DNA of 64,000 bases, taken from the NCBI GenBank assembly GCA_019670725.1, contig AP024629.1, positions 3,844,001 through 3,908,000 on the forward strand, read 5' to 3'. Under the pieces are notes generated by a model that was given only the letters and a program-made list of their open reading frames with translations, was not told the origin of the DNA and searched no databases. The stretch comes from Alphaproteobacteria bacterium SO-S41. GTDB lineage: Bacteria; Pseudomonadota; Alphaproteobacteria; Micropepsales; Micropepsaceae. Position 1 is the first letter of the stretch, and each line of letters starts with the position of its first letter. Positions 53,591 to 62,674 of this stretch are shown piece after piece. The translations under genes were made by a program, and so were the position numbers.

Positions 53591-54351
53591 CAGAAATTCC
53601 CCCCATCGATGTTGATCTTCTGGCCGTTGGCATACGGATTGGCATCGGAGACGAGCCACACCACCGCGGCGGCGACGTCTTCGGGTTCGCTGACGCGGCC
53701 GAAGGGTGAGGACTTGTCGAGGTCCTTGATGTCGGCGGTGCCGCGCGCCTTGGAGAGCTTGCGGCCCATGTCGGTGACCGTGAGGCTGGGTGCGACGATG
53801 TTGCAGCGGATGCCGTGCGCGCGTTCTTCCTTGGCGATCGTACGGGCGAGCGCTTCTTCCGCCGCCTTGCCCATATTGTAGGGCGCGCCGTTGTTGGACA
53901 TGTAGAGCGTCGCGACCGACGAGATCATGATGATGTCGGCGCGGCCGGCCTTGCGCAGATGGGGGATCGCGAACTTCGACAGCACGAAGGGCGCGATGGC
54001 GTGGACGCCCACGACGCGGCGCATTTCGGCGGGATCCGTGTCGAGCACCGAATTGCCGCGGCTGGCGATACCGGCATTGTTAATGAGGATGGAGAGCGAG
54101 CCGAAATCCTTGACGACCTTGTCGATCATCGCGGCGCAGGCGTCGTCGTCATCGACGGCGGCGGGATAGAGTTCGGCGCGGCGGCCGACCGCACGCACGG
54201 CAGCGGCGGTCTCCTCCGCCTCGCCCGCTTCGCGGCGGTAGTTGACGGCGATGTCGGCGCCGGCCTCGGCCAGTGCGACCGCGATGGCGCGGCCGATGCC
54301 GCGACTCGCGCCGGTGACGAGCGCGACGCGCCCTTCGAGTGAAACCTTCAT
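53590..54351 (-). CDS. Short-chain dehydrogenase/reductase
   Basis: This 253-residue classical SDR has the cofactor motif TGASRGIGRA (about 14-23), NNAG (about 90-93), and the catalytic Ser in ISSVAT with Tyr-x3-Lys in YNMGKAAEE. An Arg after the second strand (NYRREAG) suggests NADP(H). The C-terminus PYANGQKINIDGG is typical of 3-oxoacyl-ACP/CoA reductase-like members. The substrate is not fixed by sequence, but pairing with an enoyl-CoA hydratase suggests acyl-CoA metabolism. It is coupled to the downstream hydratase. Confidence 0.9.
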   Translation of the reverse strand: MKVSLEGRVALVTGASRGIGRAIAVALAEAGADIAVNYRREAGEAEETAAAVRAVGRRAELYPAAVDDDDACAAMIDKVVKDFGSLSILINNAGIASRGNSVLDTDPAEMRRVVGVHAIAPFVLSKFAIPHLRKAGRADIIMISSVATLYMSNNGAPYNMGKAAEEALARTIAKEERAHGIRCNIVAPSLTVTDMGRKLSKARGTADIKDLDKSSPFGRVSEPEDVAAAVVWLVSDANPYANGQKINIDGGNF

Positions 54352-54369
54352 GCGTTTACTTCCCTAGTC

Positions 54370-55302
54370 TTATGTTGGTAGTCGAAACGATCCAGCGGGA
54401 CTCGTTGGCCCCTCCGTGAGAACGCGGCCGTCTTCGGCCAGCGCGACGAGATGCGAAAAGACGCTCATCGCCGCGGCGGGGTGAAGACGCTTGTCGACGT
54501 CCTTGTACATGATGGCGACCATGTCCGGGATCTTGTCGGCGCCGCCGGCGATGCTGGCGAGAATCTGCGCCTCGCGATCGCGGCGATGGGCGACGAGCGC
54601 CTCCACATAGTCCTGCGGATTGCGAGCGAGGACGTCGTGCGGGCCACCGATGGGGGCGCCGTGGGTCGGATAGTAGACGACATCATCGCGGGCGATGAGC
54701 TTTTCGAGGCTGCGCATATAGGCGCGCATGTCGCCGTCGGGCGCGCCGACCACGGTGGTGGACCAGCCCATGACATGGTCCCCGGGGAAGAAGGCGTTCT
54801 CCTCACGCAGCGCGAAGCACATGTGGTTGGAGGTGTGGCCGGGCGTGAAGACGCAGTCGAAGGTGAAGCCTTGGCCCTCGATCACGTCGCCGTCGCGGAC
54901 GGTGACGTCGGGCGTGAACTCCATGTCGCCGGATTCCTGGATCTTCACCGCGGTGCTTTCGCTGCGATGCGAGCCGTGCGGGCCGAAGCCGTAGCTGGTG
55001 GCGCCCGTCTTCGCCTTCAGCGCGGCGGCGAGCGGAGAGTGGTCGATATGGGTGTGGGTGATGAGGATGTGGGTGATGGGCGTCGCGCTCGCCGCGGCGA
55101 GGATGGCGTCGAGATGGGCCGTGTCGTCGGGGCCAGGGTCGATGACGGCGAGCGCGTCGCGGCCGACGAGATAGGTGCCCGTGCCGTGGAAGGTGAAGGG
55201 TGACGGATTGGGCGCGAGGACGCGGCGGACCAGCGGCGACAGCGCCACGGGCGGTCCATAGACGGGGTCGTAGTCGCGGTTGACGGGGACGGTAACGGCC
55301 AT
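54370..55302 (-). CDS. Metallo-beta-lactamase fold hydrolase
   Basis: This 310-residue MBL-superfamily protein has the dinuclear zinc motif THTHIDH near residues 102-108, a further His in TPGHTSNHMCF, Asp in FPGDHVMGW and His in YPTHGAPIGG. The C-terminal winged-helix segment matches the LACTB2/RNase Z-like 'glyoxalase' group. It may hydrolyse a thioester or nucleic acid. Its start ATG 55302 is 18 bp from the SDR region on the same strand, so it may begin the SDR-hydratase operon. Confidence 0.88.
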   Translation of the reverse strand: MAVTVPVNRDYDPVYGPPVALSPLVRRVLAPNPSPFTFHGTGTYLVGRDALAVIDPGPDDTAHLDAILAAASATPITHILITHTHIDHSPLAAALKAKTGATSYGFGPHGSHRSESTAVKIQESGDMEFTPDVTVRDGDVIEGQGFTFDCVFTPGHTSNHMCFALREENAFFPGDHVMGWSTTVVGAPDGDMRAYMRSLEKLIARDDVVYYPTHGAPIGGPHDVLARNPQDYVEALVAHRRDREAQILASIAGGADKIPDMVAIMYKDVDKRLHPAAAMSVFSHLVALAEDGRVLTEGPTSPAGSFRLPT

Positions 55303-55383
55303 GCCGCAGTCTTGCGGAGCCCGGGCCGAAACGCCAGTCTCCGCGCGCGTCAAATCAAGAAGACCTGCCAGGAGGAGTTCCCC

Positions 55384-55995
55384 ATGAAGTTCTACAATTC
55401 GATCGGTCCCAATCCCCAGGCCGTACGTGTGTTCGCGGCGGAAAAAGGCATCAAGCTGGATACGGTCGAGGTCGACCTGCTGAAGGCCGCCAATCGCGAC
55501 GCCGAACATCTGGCGCGCAACCCGGCCGGGCAGACCCCGTCGCTGGAGACCGATGGCGGCCAGTTCATCAACGAAATCACCGCGATCTGCGAATATCTGG
55601 AAGAGAAGTTTCCGAACCCCGCGCTGATCGGCTCGACCCCCGAGGAGCGCGCCGAAACGCGCATGTGGGTGCGCCGCCTGGACGAGAACGTCATCGCACC
55701 GCGCCTGACGGGTTTCCGCTACGGCGAGGGCGCCAAGTTCTTCGCCGGCCGTATTCCGGTGTTCCCTGAAGCCGCCGCGCCGCTGAAGGCGCTGGCGAAG
55801 GACCGCGAGGGCTGGATCAACGGCATGCTGGCCGGGCGCACATGGTTCTGCGGCGAGCGCTTCACGCTGGCCGATATCATGGCGGGTGTGTTCCTGGCGT
55901 TCGGCGCGGGTGTCGGCCAGCCCGTCGATCCCGCCAACACGGCGCTGGCGGCAATCGTGGACCGCGTGAAGGCGCGGGCGAGCTTCGCGGCCTAA
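55384..55995 (+). CDS. Glutathione S-transferase family protein
   Basis: This 203-residue GST has an N-terminal thioredoxin-like half (MKFYNSIGPNPQAVRVFAAEKGIKLD) with the glutathione-site ARNPAGQTPSLETD and INEITAICEYLEE, then a helical C-terminal half (FTLADIMAGVFLAF). An AGGAGG-type Shine-Dalgarno lies at about 55369-55376. It probably conjugates or reduces electrophiles. It is divergent from the MBL gene. Confidence 0.9.
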   Translation: MKFYNSIGPNPQAVRVFAAEKGIKLDTVEVDLLKAANRDAEHLARNPAGQTPSLETDGGQFINEITAICEYLEEKFPNPALIGSTPEERAETRMWVRRLDENVIAPRLTGFRYGEGAKFFAGRIPVFPEAAAPLKALAKDREGWINGMLAGRTWFCGERFTLADIMAGVFLAFGAGVGQPVDPANTALAAIVDRVKARASFAA

Positions 55996-56010
55996 GGCTG
56001 GGGCCGGCCG

Positions 56011-57558
56011 TCAGATCGTGCGGCCGGCCTTTTCCCAATAGGGATCGCGCAGTTTGCGCTTGAAGATCTTGCCGCTGTCCTCGCGCGGGAGTTCGGCGTG
56101 GAAGGTGACCGTCTTGGGGACCTTGTAGCGGGCGAGATGCTTGCCGAGTTCGGTGCGCACGAAGGCGGCGTCGATGGCCGCATCGGGATAGGGCTGCACG
56201 ACGGCGCAGAGGGCCTCGCCGAAATCCTCGTCGGGAATGCCGAAGACCGCGCCGTCGGCGACGCCGGGAACCTTCAGCAACTCCGCCTCGATCTCCGCGG
56301 GATAGATGTTCACGCCGCCCGAGATGACCATGTTGTTGCGGCGGTCGCAGAGATGGATGAAGCCGTCCGTGTCCTGGTAGCCGATATCGCCGGCGCTGAT
56401 GAGGCCGTCGCGTTCGGCCTTGCGGCGTTTCTCGTCGTCGCCGTGATAGGTGAAGTCGAGGCCGGTGGTGAGACGGACATAGATGTCGCCGGGCGTGCCC
56501 TGCGGCACGTCGTTGCCGGCTTCGTCGAGGATGCGGAGTTTCACGTCCGGCAAGGGTTTGCCGACCGTGCCGGGATGGGCGAGCCAATCCGGCGACGTGC
56601 AGAAGACGACGGCGCCGGTTTCGGTGGCGCCGTAGTATTCGTTGATGATCGGGCCGAACCACTCGATCATTCCGCGCTTCACATGCGGCGGACAGGGCGC
56701 TGCGGCGTGGACGATGAATTTCAGCGAGGAGATGTCGTATTTGCGCCGGACCTCCTCCGGCAGCTTCAGCAGGCGCACGAACATGGTCGGCACCATCTGG
56801 ATATGCGTGACGCGGTGCTTGTCGATGAGGCGCAGCAGGTCTTCGGGATCGAAGCGGGGCTGCAGCACGACATCGGCGCCGACACGCACGGCAAGGCCGC
56901 TATAGGCATTGGGCGCCGAGTGGTACATCGGACCGGGAATGATCGAGACGACCTTCTGCGCGCCGGGATTGAGGATATCGAGTCCGAAGACGGTGCCGAT
57001 CGTGAGGGCGCTTGCCAGCGCCTGCTGCGGCGAGGGCGGCGCGCGGCGGACGCCCTTGGGCCGGCCGGTCGTGCCGCTGGTGTAGATCATGGCGCCAGGG
57101 GGATCGGTGACTTCGGGCGTGCGGCGCGCGAAGCCGGCGAGCCAGGTTTCCCAATCGGTGCGGCCCGCGGGAACGACGGCGGCGGCGGGATCGATCTGAT
57201 ACGCCGCCACGATTTCAGGCGGCGTCGGGACGACGAGGACGGGCACGCCTTCGGGCAGCGCGGCTTCGATGCCCTGCAACAGATCGGCATGGATGACGAT
57301 CGCCTTGGCGTCGCAATTGCGGAAGAGATAGTCGGCCTCGTCGATCGTGTAGTGCCAGTTGACCGGGACGGGATAGCCGCCGAGCTGGCCGATCGCGGCG
57401 GAGGCTTCGAAAAACGCGAAATCGTTGCGCAGCATGATCGCGACGGCATCGCCCTTCGCGATGCCGAGTGCAGCGAAGCCCGCGGCGGCGCGTTCAGCGC
57501 GATCCTGAAGCTGGTCGAGCGGCAGCTCGCGCTCGCCTGAAATGAGCCTGGCCGTCAT
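56011..57558 (-). CDS. Acyl-CoA synthetase (AMP-forming)
   Basis: This 515-residue ANL-superfamily enzyme activates a carboxylic acid through an acyl-AMP to the CoA thioester. The A3 motif YTSGTTGRPKGV (about 160-171), the A5-like YYGATETG and the A8 region GDIGYQDTDGFIHLCDRRNNMVISGGVNIYPAEIE are intact. The C-terminal catalytic Lys sits in SGKIFKRKLR. The acyl substrate is unknown. It stands alone, convergent with the GST gene. Confidence 0.92.
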   Translation of the reverse strand: MTARLISGERELPLDQLQDRAERAAAGFAALGIAKGDAVAIMLRNDFAFFEASAAIGQLGGYPVPVNWHYTIDEADYLFRNCDAKAIVIHADLLQGIEAALPEGVPVLVVPTPPEIVAAYQIDPAAAVVPAGRTDWETWLAGFARRTPEVTDPPGAMIYTSGTTGRPKGVRRAPPSPQQALASALTIGTVFGLDILNPGAQKVVSIIPGPMYHSAPNAYSGLAVRVGADVVLQPRFDPEDLLRLIDKHRVTHIQMVPTMFVRLLKLPEEVRRKYDISSLKFIVHAAAPCPPHVKRGMIEWFGPIINEYYGATETGAVVFCTSPDWLAHPGTVGKPLPDVKLRILDEAGNDVPQGTPGDIYVRLTTGLDFTYHGDDEKRRKAERDGLISAGDIGYQDTDGFIHLCDRRNNMVISGGVNIYPAEIEAELLKVPGVADGAVFGIPDEDFGEALCAVVQPYPDAAIDAAFVRTELGKHLARYKVPKTVTFHAELPREDSGKIFKRKLRDPYWEKAGRTI

Positions 57559-57649
57559 GGCGTTCCGTCCCGATTTTTATCGTTGGGCGGATGATGCGCG
57601 AGATAGCGCGCGGTGCAAGGCCGCGCGCCATACTTTGTTGGACGTCCGT

Positions 57650-59086
57650 CTATGCCCGGCGGTGATGGCGCGTCAGGTGCTCGAAACGCCAGCTCATCAG
57701 CGCCGCCGCGACCACGAGCGCGAGCGCAAGCCCCGCCCAGACGCCCTGCCCCTCGAGCGAAGTCCAGAAGCCGAGCGCGACGCAGACCGGGAAGCCGACG
57801 ATCCAGTAGGAGACGCCGGCGATCCAGGCCGGGATCGACATGTCCTTCAACCCGCGCAGCGCGAACGCCGCCGCCACCTGCTGGCCGTCGGCAAGCTGGA
57901 AGATCGCCGCGATCGCCAAGTACTGCGCCGCGAAGCCCGCCGCCACGACCGCCTTGGGATCGCCGAGGTCTAGATAGAGACCGGCGATCTCATAGGGCCA
58001 GGTCCACATCACGAAGGCGGTGATCGCCATGAAGCCGAACGTTACGATCATCCCGACATGGCCCGACCGGCGCGCCGCCGGCCAGTCTTTGGCGCCCGCG
58101 GCATAGCCGACACGCACCGTCGTCGCGAAGGCGACGCCGAGCGGCACCTGGAAGGTGAGCGAGGCGACGTTGATCGCGATCTGGTGGCCGGCGAGCGGCG
58201 CTGGACCGAACAGGCCAACCAGCCACAGCGCCGCATTGAAGACCGCGCCTTCGAAGAACAGCGTCAAGCCGATCGGGAAGCCGAGCGTCACGAAGCGCCA
58301 CACCCGCCGCGATTCAAAGCGCAGCACACCCTGGAAGGGGCGCAGCGGCCGCGTCGCGGGATGGAAGGCGACACAGAGCGCCAATGCGCCGGCGCTGAGC
58401 AGCGTCGCGCAGCTCGTCGCGATGCCCGATCCCACCACGCCCATCGCGGGCAGACCGAAATGGCCGAAGATGAAGATCCAGTTCAGCAGCGCGTTGACGC
58501 CGATCCAGCCGAGCGTGATGACGAGCGCGGGCCGCGGCCGGCTGAGCGCCGAGAAGGTGTTCCGCATCACGCCGATGAGCAGCATGAAGGGCAACGCGGG
58601 CAGCAGCGCGGCGACATAGGAGGCCGCGGTCGCCGATAGCACCGCATCCTGGCCAAGCAGGCCAAAGATGGGCTTGGCGAACATCAGCAGCACCATTGCC
58701 GGCAGGGCCGCGAGCACGACCGCCCAGAGCGCCGAGCGCAGATGGGCGCGCAGCTCGTTCGAGGTGTCGGGACGGCGGCACGCGGGATCGAGGCCATGCG
58801 GGTCGGCGCCGATCGCCTGGGCGAGCTGCGGCGACAAGGCGGACGACAGGCCGAAGCCGAACATCATCGGCATGTAGAAGAGGCTGAGCCCCAGCGCCGC
58901 GGCGGCAAGCGCGTCCGGCCCGAGGCGGCCCAGCATGAGCACGTCGGTGGTGCCGATCGCCATGGAGGCGATCTGGGTGAGGACGAGCGGCCAGGCGAGC
59001 TTCAGCGTTGCGCCGATCTCGCCTGCGAAAGTCTTGGGTAACTGGAGGGCCGGCCGATGGTCGGCCTGAACTGCTTCTACGGTCAT
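57650..59086 (-). CDS. MATE-family efflux transporter
   Basis: This 478-residue inner-membrane protein has about twelve helices and the MATE fold: LAWPLVLTQIASMAIGTTDVLMLGRLG (helix 1) and IGLTLFFEGAVFNAALW (helix 7 region) are typical of NorM-type cation-drug antiporters. The ATG is at 59086. It probably exports cationic toxicants or dyes. It lies downstream of tRNA-Pro on the same strand. Confidence 0.92.
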   Translation of the reverse strand: MTVEAVQADHRPALQLPKTFAGEIGATLKLAWPLVLTQIASMAIGTTDVLMLGRLGPDALAAAALGLSLFYMPMMFGFGLSSALSPQLAQAIGADPHGLDPACRRPDTSNELRAHLRSALWAVVLAALPAMVLLMFAKPIFGLLGQDAVLSATAASYVAALLPALPFMLLIGVMRNTFSALSRPRPALVITLGWIGVNALLNWIFIFGHFGLPAMGVVGSGIATSCATLLSAGALALCVAFHPATRPLRPFQGVLRFESRRVWRFVTLGFPIGLTLFFEGAVFNAALWLVGLFGPAPLAGHQIAINVASLTFQVPLGVAFATTVRVGYAAGAKDWPAARRSGHVGMIVTFGFMAITAFVMWTWPYEIAGLYLDLGDPKAVVAAGFAAQYLAIAAIFQLADGQQVAAAFALRGLKDMSIPAWIAGVSYWIVGFPVCVALGFWTSLEGQGVWAGLALALVVAAALMSWRFEHLTRHHRRA

Positions 59087-59201
59087 GTCTGGCGGGTCCT
59101 GAGAAAGGATCAGGTGAAGGCCGCCAAGGTCATGCGAGGCGGCAGTATCAGGCTGGGAATTTATCCATCGTGCGGTTCGTCCTTTGATCCAGAAATAGAA
59201 G

Positions 59202-59278
59202 TGGTCGGAGAGAGAGGATTTGAACCTCCGGCCCCTGCCTCCCGAAAGCAGTGCTCTACCAGGCTGAGCTACTCTCCG
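59202..59278 (-). tRNA. tRNA-Pro (anticodon CGG)
   Basis: This 77-nt gene has acceptor CGGAGAG paired with CTCTCCG, D stem GCTC/GAGC, anticodon loop TTCGGGA (anticodon CGG) and T loop TTCAAAT. The 3' CCA is encoded after discriminator A. The C1-G72 pair is typical of bacterial tRNA-Pro. It reads CCG codons. Confidence 0.95.
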
Positions 59279-59340
59279 ACGCGGGAGGCGAGGGTGTAAC
59301 CGCGCCTTTCAGCTAAAGCAAGCGCGGCGAAGCAACGCAT

Positions 59341-59377
59341 GCACACAAAAGAAAACGGCGGGCATTTCTGCCCGCCG
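59341..59377 (-). terminator. Intrinsic terminator of the large TonB receptor gene
   Basis: On the minus strand CGGCGGGCA and TGCCCGCCG (59356-59377) form a 9-bp stem with a 4-base loop, followed by TTTTCTTTTGTG. It begins 29 bp after the receptor stop at 59406 and before the tRNA. Confidence 0.88.
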
Positions 59378-59405
59378 CCTTCGGATTGTCCGGTCTTCTG
59401 AAGGA

Positions 59406-62400
59406 TCAGAAGCCCTTGGTGATGTTCACGAAGAACTCGCGGCCCGCATAGTCGTAGCCCGAGTAGAGCGGCGCGTTGCCGACGAGGTTGTAGAAGCCCG
59501 ACGACACGGTCTGCGGCGGGATTTCGTCGAACAGGTTGCGCACGCCGACGGTGGCGCCCCACTGAGCTTCCTCGTCCATGTACTGCACCGAGATGTGGTG
59601 CAAGTAGTAGTTCGGAACGCGGAACTGGAAGCCGGTGGTCGCTTCGTCGACGCCCAGGTACTCGAAGCTGTCCATGCCTTCGATCCACTCCAGACCGTAG
59701 CGGAACTTCCACGAGTCGTAGGTGTAGGTCGCGTCAAACGTGCCGGTGAATTCCGGATTGTTCAGCGAACCGTTCGCGTCGTCGAACTCGTCGTCCGAGG
59801 CCAGCTTGCTCGACTGCTCGAAGTACTGGGTGAGCGAGGCGTTCAGCAGCAGCGTGCCGGGACCGACTTCCGCTTCCCAACGCACGTTGTAGTCCATGCC
59901 GCGAACGATCACGGTGGCGACGTTGGTGTAGCTGTCCTGGACCGTGAGCGCGCCGTTGACCGGGTTACGCGGCGCAACGTAGCGGCAGTAGCCCCCGCCG
60001 GCCCGGAACTGCGGGTCGTCGTAGCAGAGCTGCAGGATGTTGGCGGCACCAGCGCGCTGCACGCCGTTGTCGATCTGGATGTCGTAGTAGTCGACCGCAA
60101 CGTTCAGCTTGCCGAACTCGTCGCCGAGATCGAAGTTGAAGACGACGCCCGCGGTCAGGTTGTCCGAGGTTTCCGCCTTCAGGCCCTGAGCCGCACCGCC
60201 GGCCGAGATGACCGCGACGCTCTGGGTGTTGGTGAAGTTGCCCGGCAGGCCTTCCGAGGCGCAGTTCGCGAAACGGAACGTGCCCGGGTCGCCGCCATAG
60301 CCGTTGCAAGGGTCGATCGTGTTGGAGAGGAAGCCGCTGGTCGCGCCCTGGAACTGCTCGAACAGCGCGGGAGCGCGGTACGAGGTGCCGTAGGTGGAGC
60401 GGAACGACAGCCAATCAACCGGCGAGTAGATGCCGGTGACCTTATAGGTCCAGTCCGAACCGTACGAGTCGTAGTCGGTGTAACGACCCGAGACGTTGAG
60501 GGTCAGTTCCTTCGCGAAATCCTGATCCTTCAGGAGCGGAACTTCGACTTCGCCGTAGACTTCCAGAACCGAGTCATCGCCGCGCGTGATCGCCGAGGAC
60601 GTGAAGTTATAGAGGTCGCCGTTCTGGCTGTAGATGCTGGGCGTGTCGTCGATTTCAGCGGTGCGGTATTCGATACCGAACACGGCCGAGACCTTGTTGC
60701 CGCCCCAGATTTCGAACAGCGTGCCGTCGGCCTGCGCCGAGAACACAAGTTCGTCGTACTTCGTGCGGCCGGTGACGGGCACGAAGGTGTAGTTCTTCCA
60801 GTCTTCCGGCAGTATGCCGCCGATCGTCTGGTTGTTGAGCGCCGGGGCCACGATGCAGTTCGCGGTCGGGTCGATCAGGTTGATGGCGCAGGTGAGGCCG
60901 TTGCGAACCGGACCGGTGAAACCGACCGGCGCGGCGACGGCGTTCAGCGTAGCGGCCAGACGCGAGGTCAGCCACGACTGGAACGTGTAGGTCGCATCCG
61001 ACTTGGAGTACGACACGTTCACGTCATAGCGCCAGTCGGAGAAGCCGAGCTCGCCGCGGATGCCGGCGGTCGCCTTGTAGTAGTCGACTTCCTGGCTGGA
61101 CTGGTCGTTGCCGAAGCCGATGAAGGCGCGAACGCCGACATTGCGCGGGCCCGAGGTCAGCGAGGGACCCGAGAAGGTCGAGGCCTGCAGGCCGGCCGGG
61201 ATGAGCGGGCTGCCCTTGTTGTAGTCGAGCGAGAGCTGGCGGAAGCCGGTCTGTTCGGATTCACGACGGTTCAGCAAGACTTCCGCGTAGATTTCCGCGT
61301 TGCCCATCGAGTGGAGCTCGTAGGAGCCCTGAAGGAACGCGGTCATGACCCGGGCGCCCGAAATAAGCGAGCGGTTCAGGGTCTTGGGGTCGAAGGTGTC
61401 GCGGATGTTGGTGTTGGTGGTGGTGCCACCGCCGACGCCTTCAAAGCCGATCAGACCGGTCGTGACGGCCGAATTCGGACGCCAGCGGTTGAAGGTGGTG
61501 CCGGTCGCGCCGGGCGCGGCGACGCCGATCGTGTTCGACGTACCGATCGTGTTGATCGTGACGCCGTTCGAACCGGTCGTGGTGATCGGGTAGCACTTCG
61601 GCTTGCCCGTGATCGGGTCGATCGTGTCCGTCAGCGCACCGGTGGTGCGGTTGATGCGGTTATCGATATTGCACTTGGCCCAATCGCGGTCGGCCAGCGT
61701 CAGACCTTCGCGCTCGTAGTATTCGGCCGAGCCGGACAGCGTCCAGTCGTCGCCCGTCATACCGCCGACGACGGCAACGCGGCTTTCATCGCCGTGGCCT
61801 TCGTGGGTCTTGTTGTACTGACCTTCGATGGTCAGGCCTTCGATGTTCTTCTTCGTGATGACGTTGATAACGCCGGCGATCGCGTCCGAACCGTAGATCG
61901 ACGAGGCGCCGTCACGCAGGACTTCGATGCGGTCGATGATCGCACCGGGCAGCACGTTGAGGTCGGCCGAGCCAACCGCACCGCGCGTACCGGCGGGCGC
62001 CACGCGGCGGCCGTTGATCAGGACGAGCGTGCGGCCAGCGCCGAGACCGCGCAGGCCAACCGTGTTCGCGCCGGGACCGCCATTGGTGACGAAGCCGCCG
62101 AACGCGTTGTTGATCTGAGCCGAACCGCCGGTAACGGCCGTGCCCTGGAGGGCTTCGGTCGTCGTGCTGTAGCCGGCGAGGGTGCTTTCCTCGCGGGTGA
62201 TGACCTGAACCGGCGAGGCCGAGTTGTAGGTCGTGCGGCGGACGCGCGAACCGACGACGACGATTTCCTCGTCGCCTTCAGCGGCGGCAGCCTTGGCAGC
62301 CGCTTCCGCGGCGTCTTCATCGGTGGCGGTGGCAGGCGCAGTGGTACCTTGCGCGAAAGCGGTCGCGCCCAAACCGAGCGCGAGAGCGGCCACGCCGGAC

Positions 62401-62435
62401 AGCAGAATTGAATCGAGAATCGTCTTTGAGCGCAC
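59406..62435 (-). CDS. Large TonB-dependent receptor
   Basis: This 1,009-residue outer-membrane receptor is of the long class common in alphaproteobacteria for oligosaccharide or siderophore-like substrates. A signal peptide (SKTILDSILLSGVAALALGLGATAFA) is followed by an Ala/Glu-rich linker, the TonB box EEIVVVGSRVRR, the plug (TVGLRGLGAGRTLVLINGRRVAP, IEVLRDGASSIYGSDAIAGVINVITKKN) and a long barrel ending NITKGF. The GTG at 62435 has an AGGGGG Shine-Dalgarno; the longer frame from 62588 is not coding-like. The substrate cannot be told from sequence, and no polysaccharide locus or sigma/anti-sigma pair is adjacent. Confidence 0.92.
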   Translation of the reverse strand: MRSKTILDSILLSGVAALALGLGATAFAQGTTAPATATDEDAAEAAAKAAAAEGDEEIVVVGSRVRRTTYNSASPVQVITREESTLAGYSTTTEALQGTAVTGGSAQINNAFGGFVTNGGPGANTVGLRGLGAGRTLVLINGRRVAPAGTRGAVGSADLNVLPGAIIDRIEVLRDGASSIYGSDAIAGVINVITKKNIEGLTIEGQYNKTHEGHGDESRVAVVGGMTGDDWTLSGSAEYYEREGLTLADRDWAKCNIDNRINRTTGALTDTIDPITGKPKCYPITTTGSNGVTINTIGTSNTIGVAAPGATGTTFNRWRPNSAVTTGLIGFEGVGGGTTTNTNIRDTFDPKTLNRSLISGARVMTAFLQGSYELHSMGNAEIYAEVLLNRRESEQTGFRQLSLDYNKGSPLIPAGLQASTFSGPSLTSGPRNVGVRAFIGFGNDQSSQEVDYYKATAGIRGELGFSDWRYDVNVSYSKSDATYTFQSWLTSRLAATLNAVAAPVGFTGPVRNGLTCAINLIDPTANCIVAPALNNQTIGGILPEDWKNYTFVPVTGRTKYDELVFSAQADGTLFEIWGGNKVSAVFGIEYRTAEIDDTPSIYSQNGDLYNFTSSAITRGDDSVLEVYGEVEVPLLKDQDFAKELTLNVSGRYTDYDSYGSDWTYKVTGIYSPVDWLSFRSTYGTSYRAPALFEQFQGATSGFLSNTIDPCNGYGGDPGTFRFANCASEGLPGNFTNTQSVAVISAGGAAQGLKAETSDNLTAGVVFNFDLGDEFGKLNVAVDYYDIQIDNGVQRAGAANILQLCYDDPQFRAGGGYCRYVAPRNPVNGALTVQDSYTNVATVIVRGMDYNVRWEAEVGPGTLLLNASLTQYFEQSSKLASDDEFDDANGSLNNPEFTGTFDATYTYDSWKFRYGLEWIEGMDSFEYLGVDEATTGFQFRVPNYYLHHISVQYMDEEAQWGATVGVRNLFDEIPPQTVSSGFYNLVGNAPLYSGYDYAGREFFVNITKGF

Positions 62436-62583
62436 GAGAAGCCCCCTGTGTGCATGGAAGTGAGCCAGCGCAGCCCCTGCGCGACCCCTTGGGCCAACCA
62501 TCATAGAACCTTCAATAAGGTCAAATCTTAAAGACATGTCTGCCGCTATCGCGATGCGGCATGTTGCTGTTGGGTCACAGCTT

Positions 62584-62599
62584 TTCACGCCGTCGTGAA
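62584..62599. promoter_or_regulatory. Palindrome upstream of the large TonB receptor
   Basis: TTCACG (62584-62589) and CGTGAA (62594-62599) make a perfect inverted repeat with a 4-bp spacer, 149 bp upstream of the receptor GTG. Its size fits a dimeric repressor site. The regulator is not identifiable in this window. Confidence 0.4.
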
Positions 62600-62674
62600 C
62601 GTTTCGGATGCGACCCGAATAGTCGTTTTAAGGGTTGGAGATATATAAGTTCGCGAAAGCGCGGCGGTCCGCAA

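Noticed and set aside
59595-62411. 938-codon plus-strand frame opposite the large TonB receptor
   Set aside because: The receptor has full plug and barrel motifs. The antisense frame is compositional.
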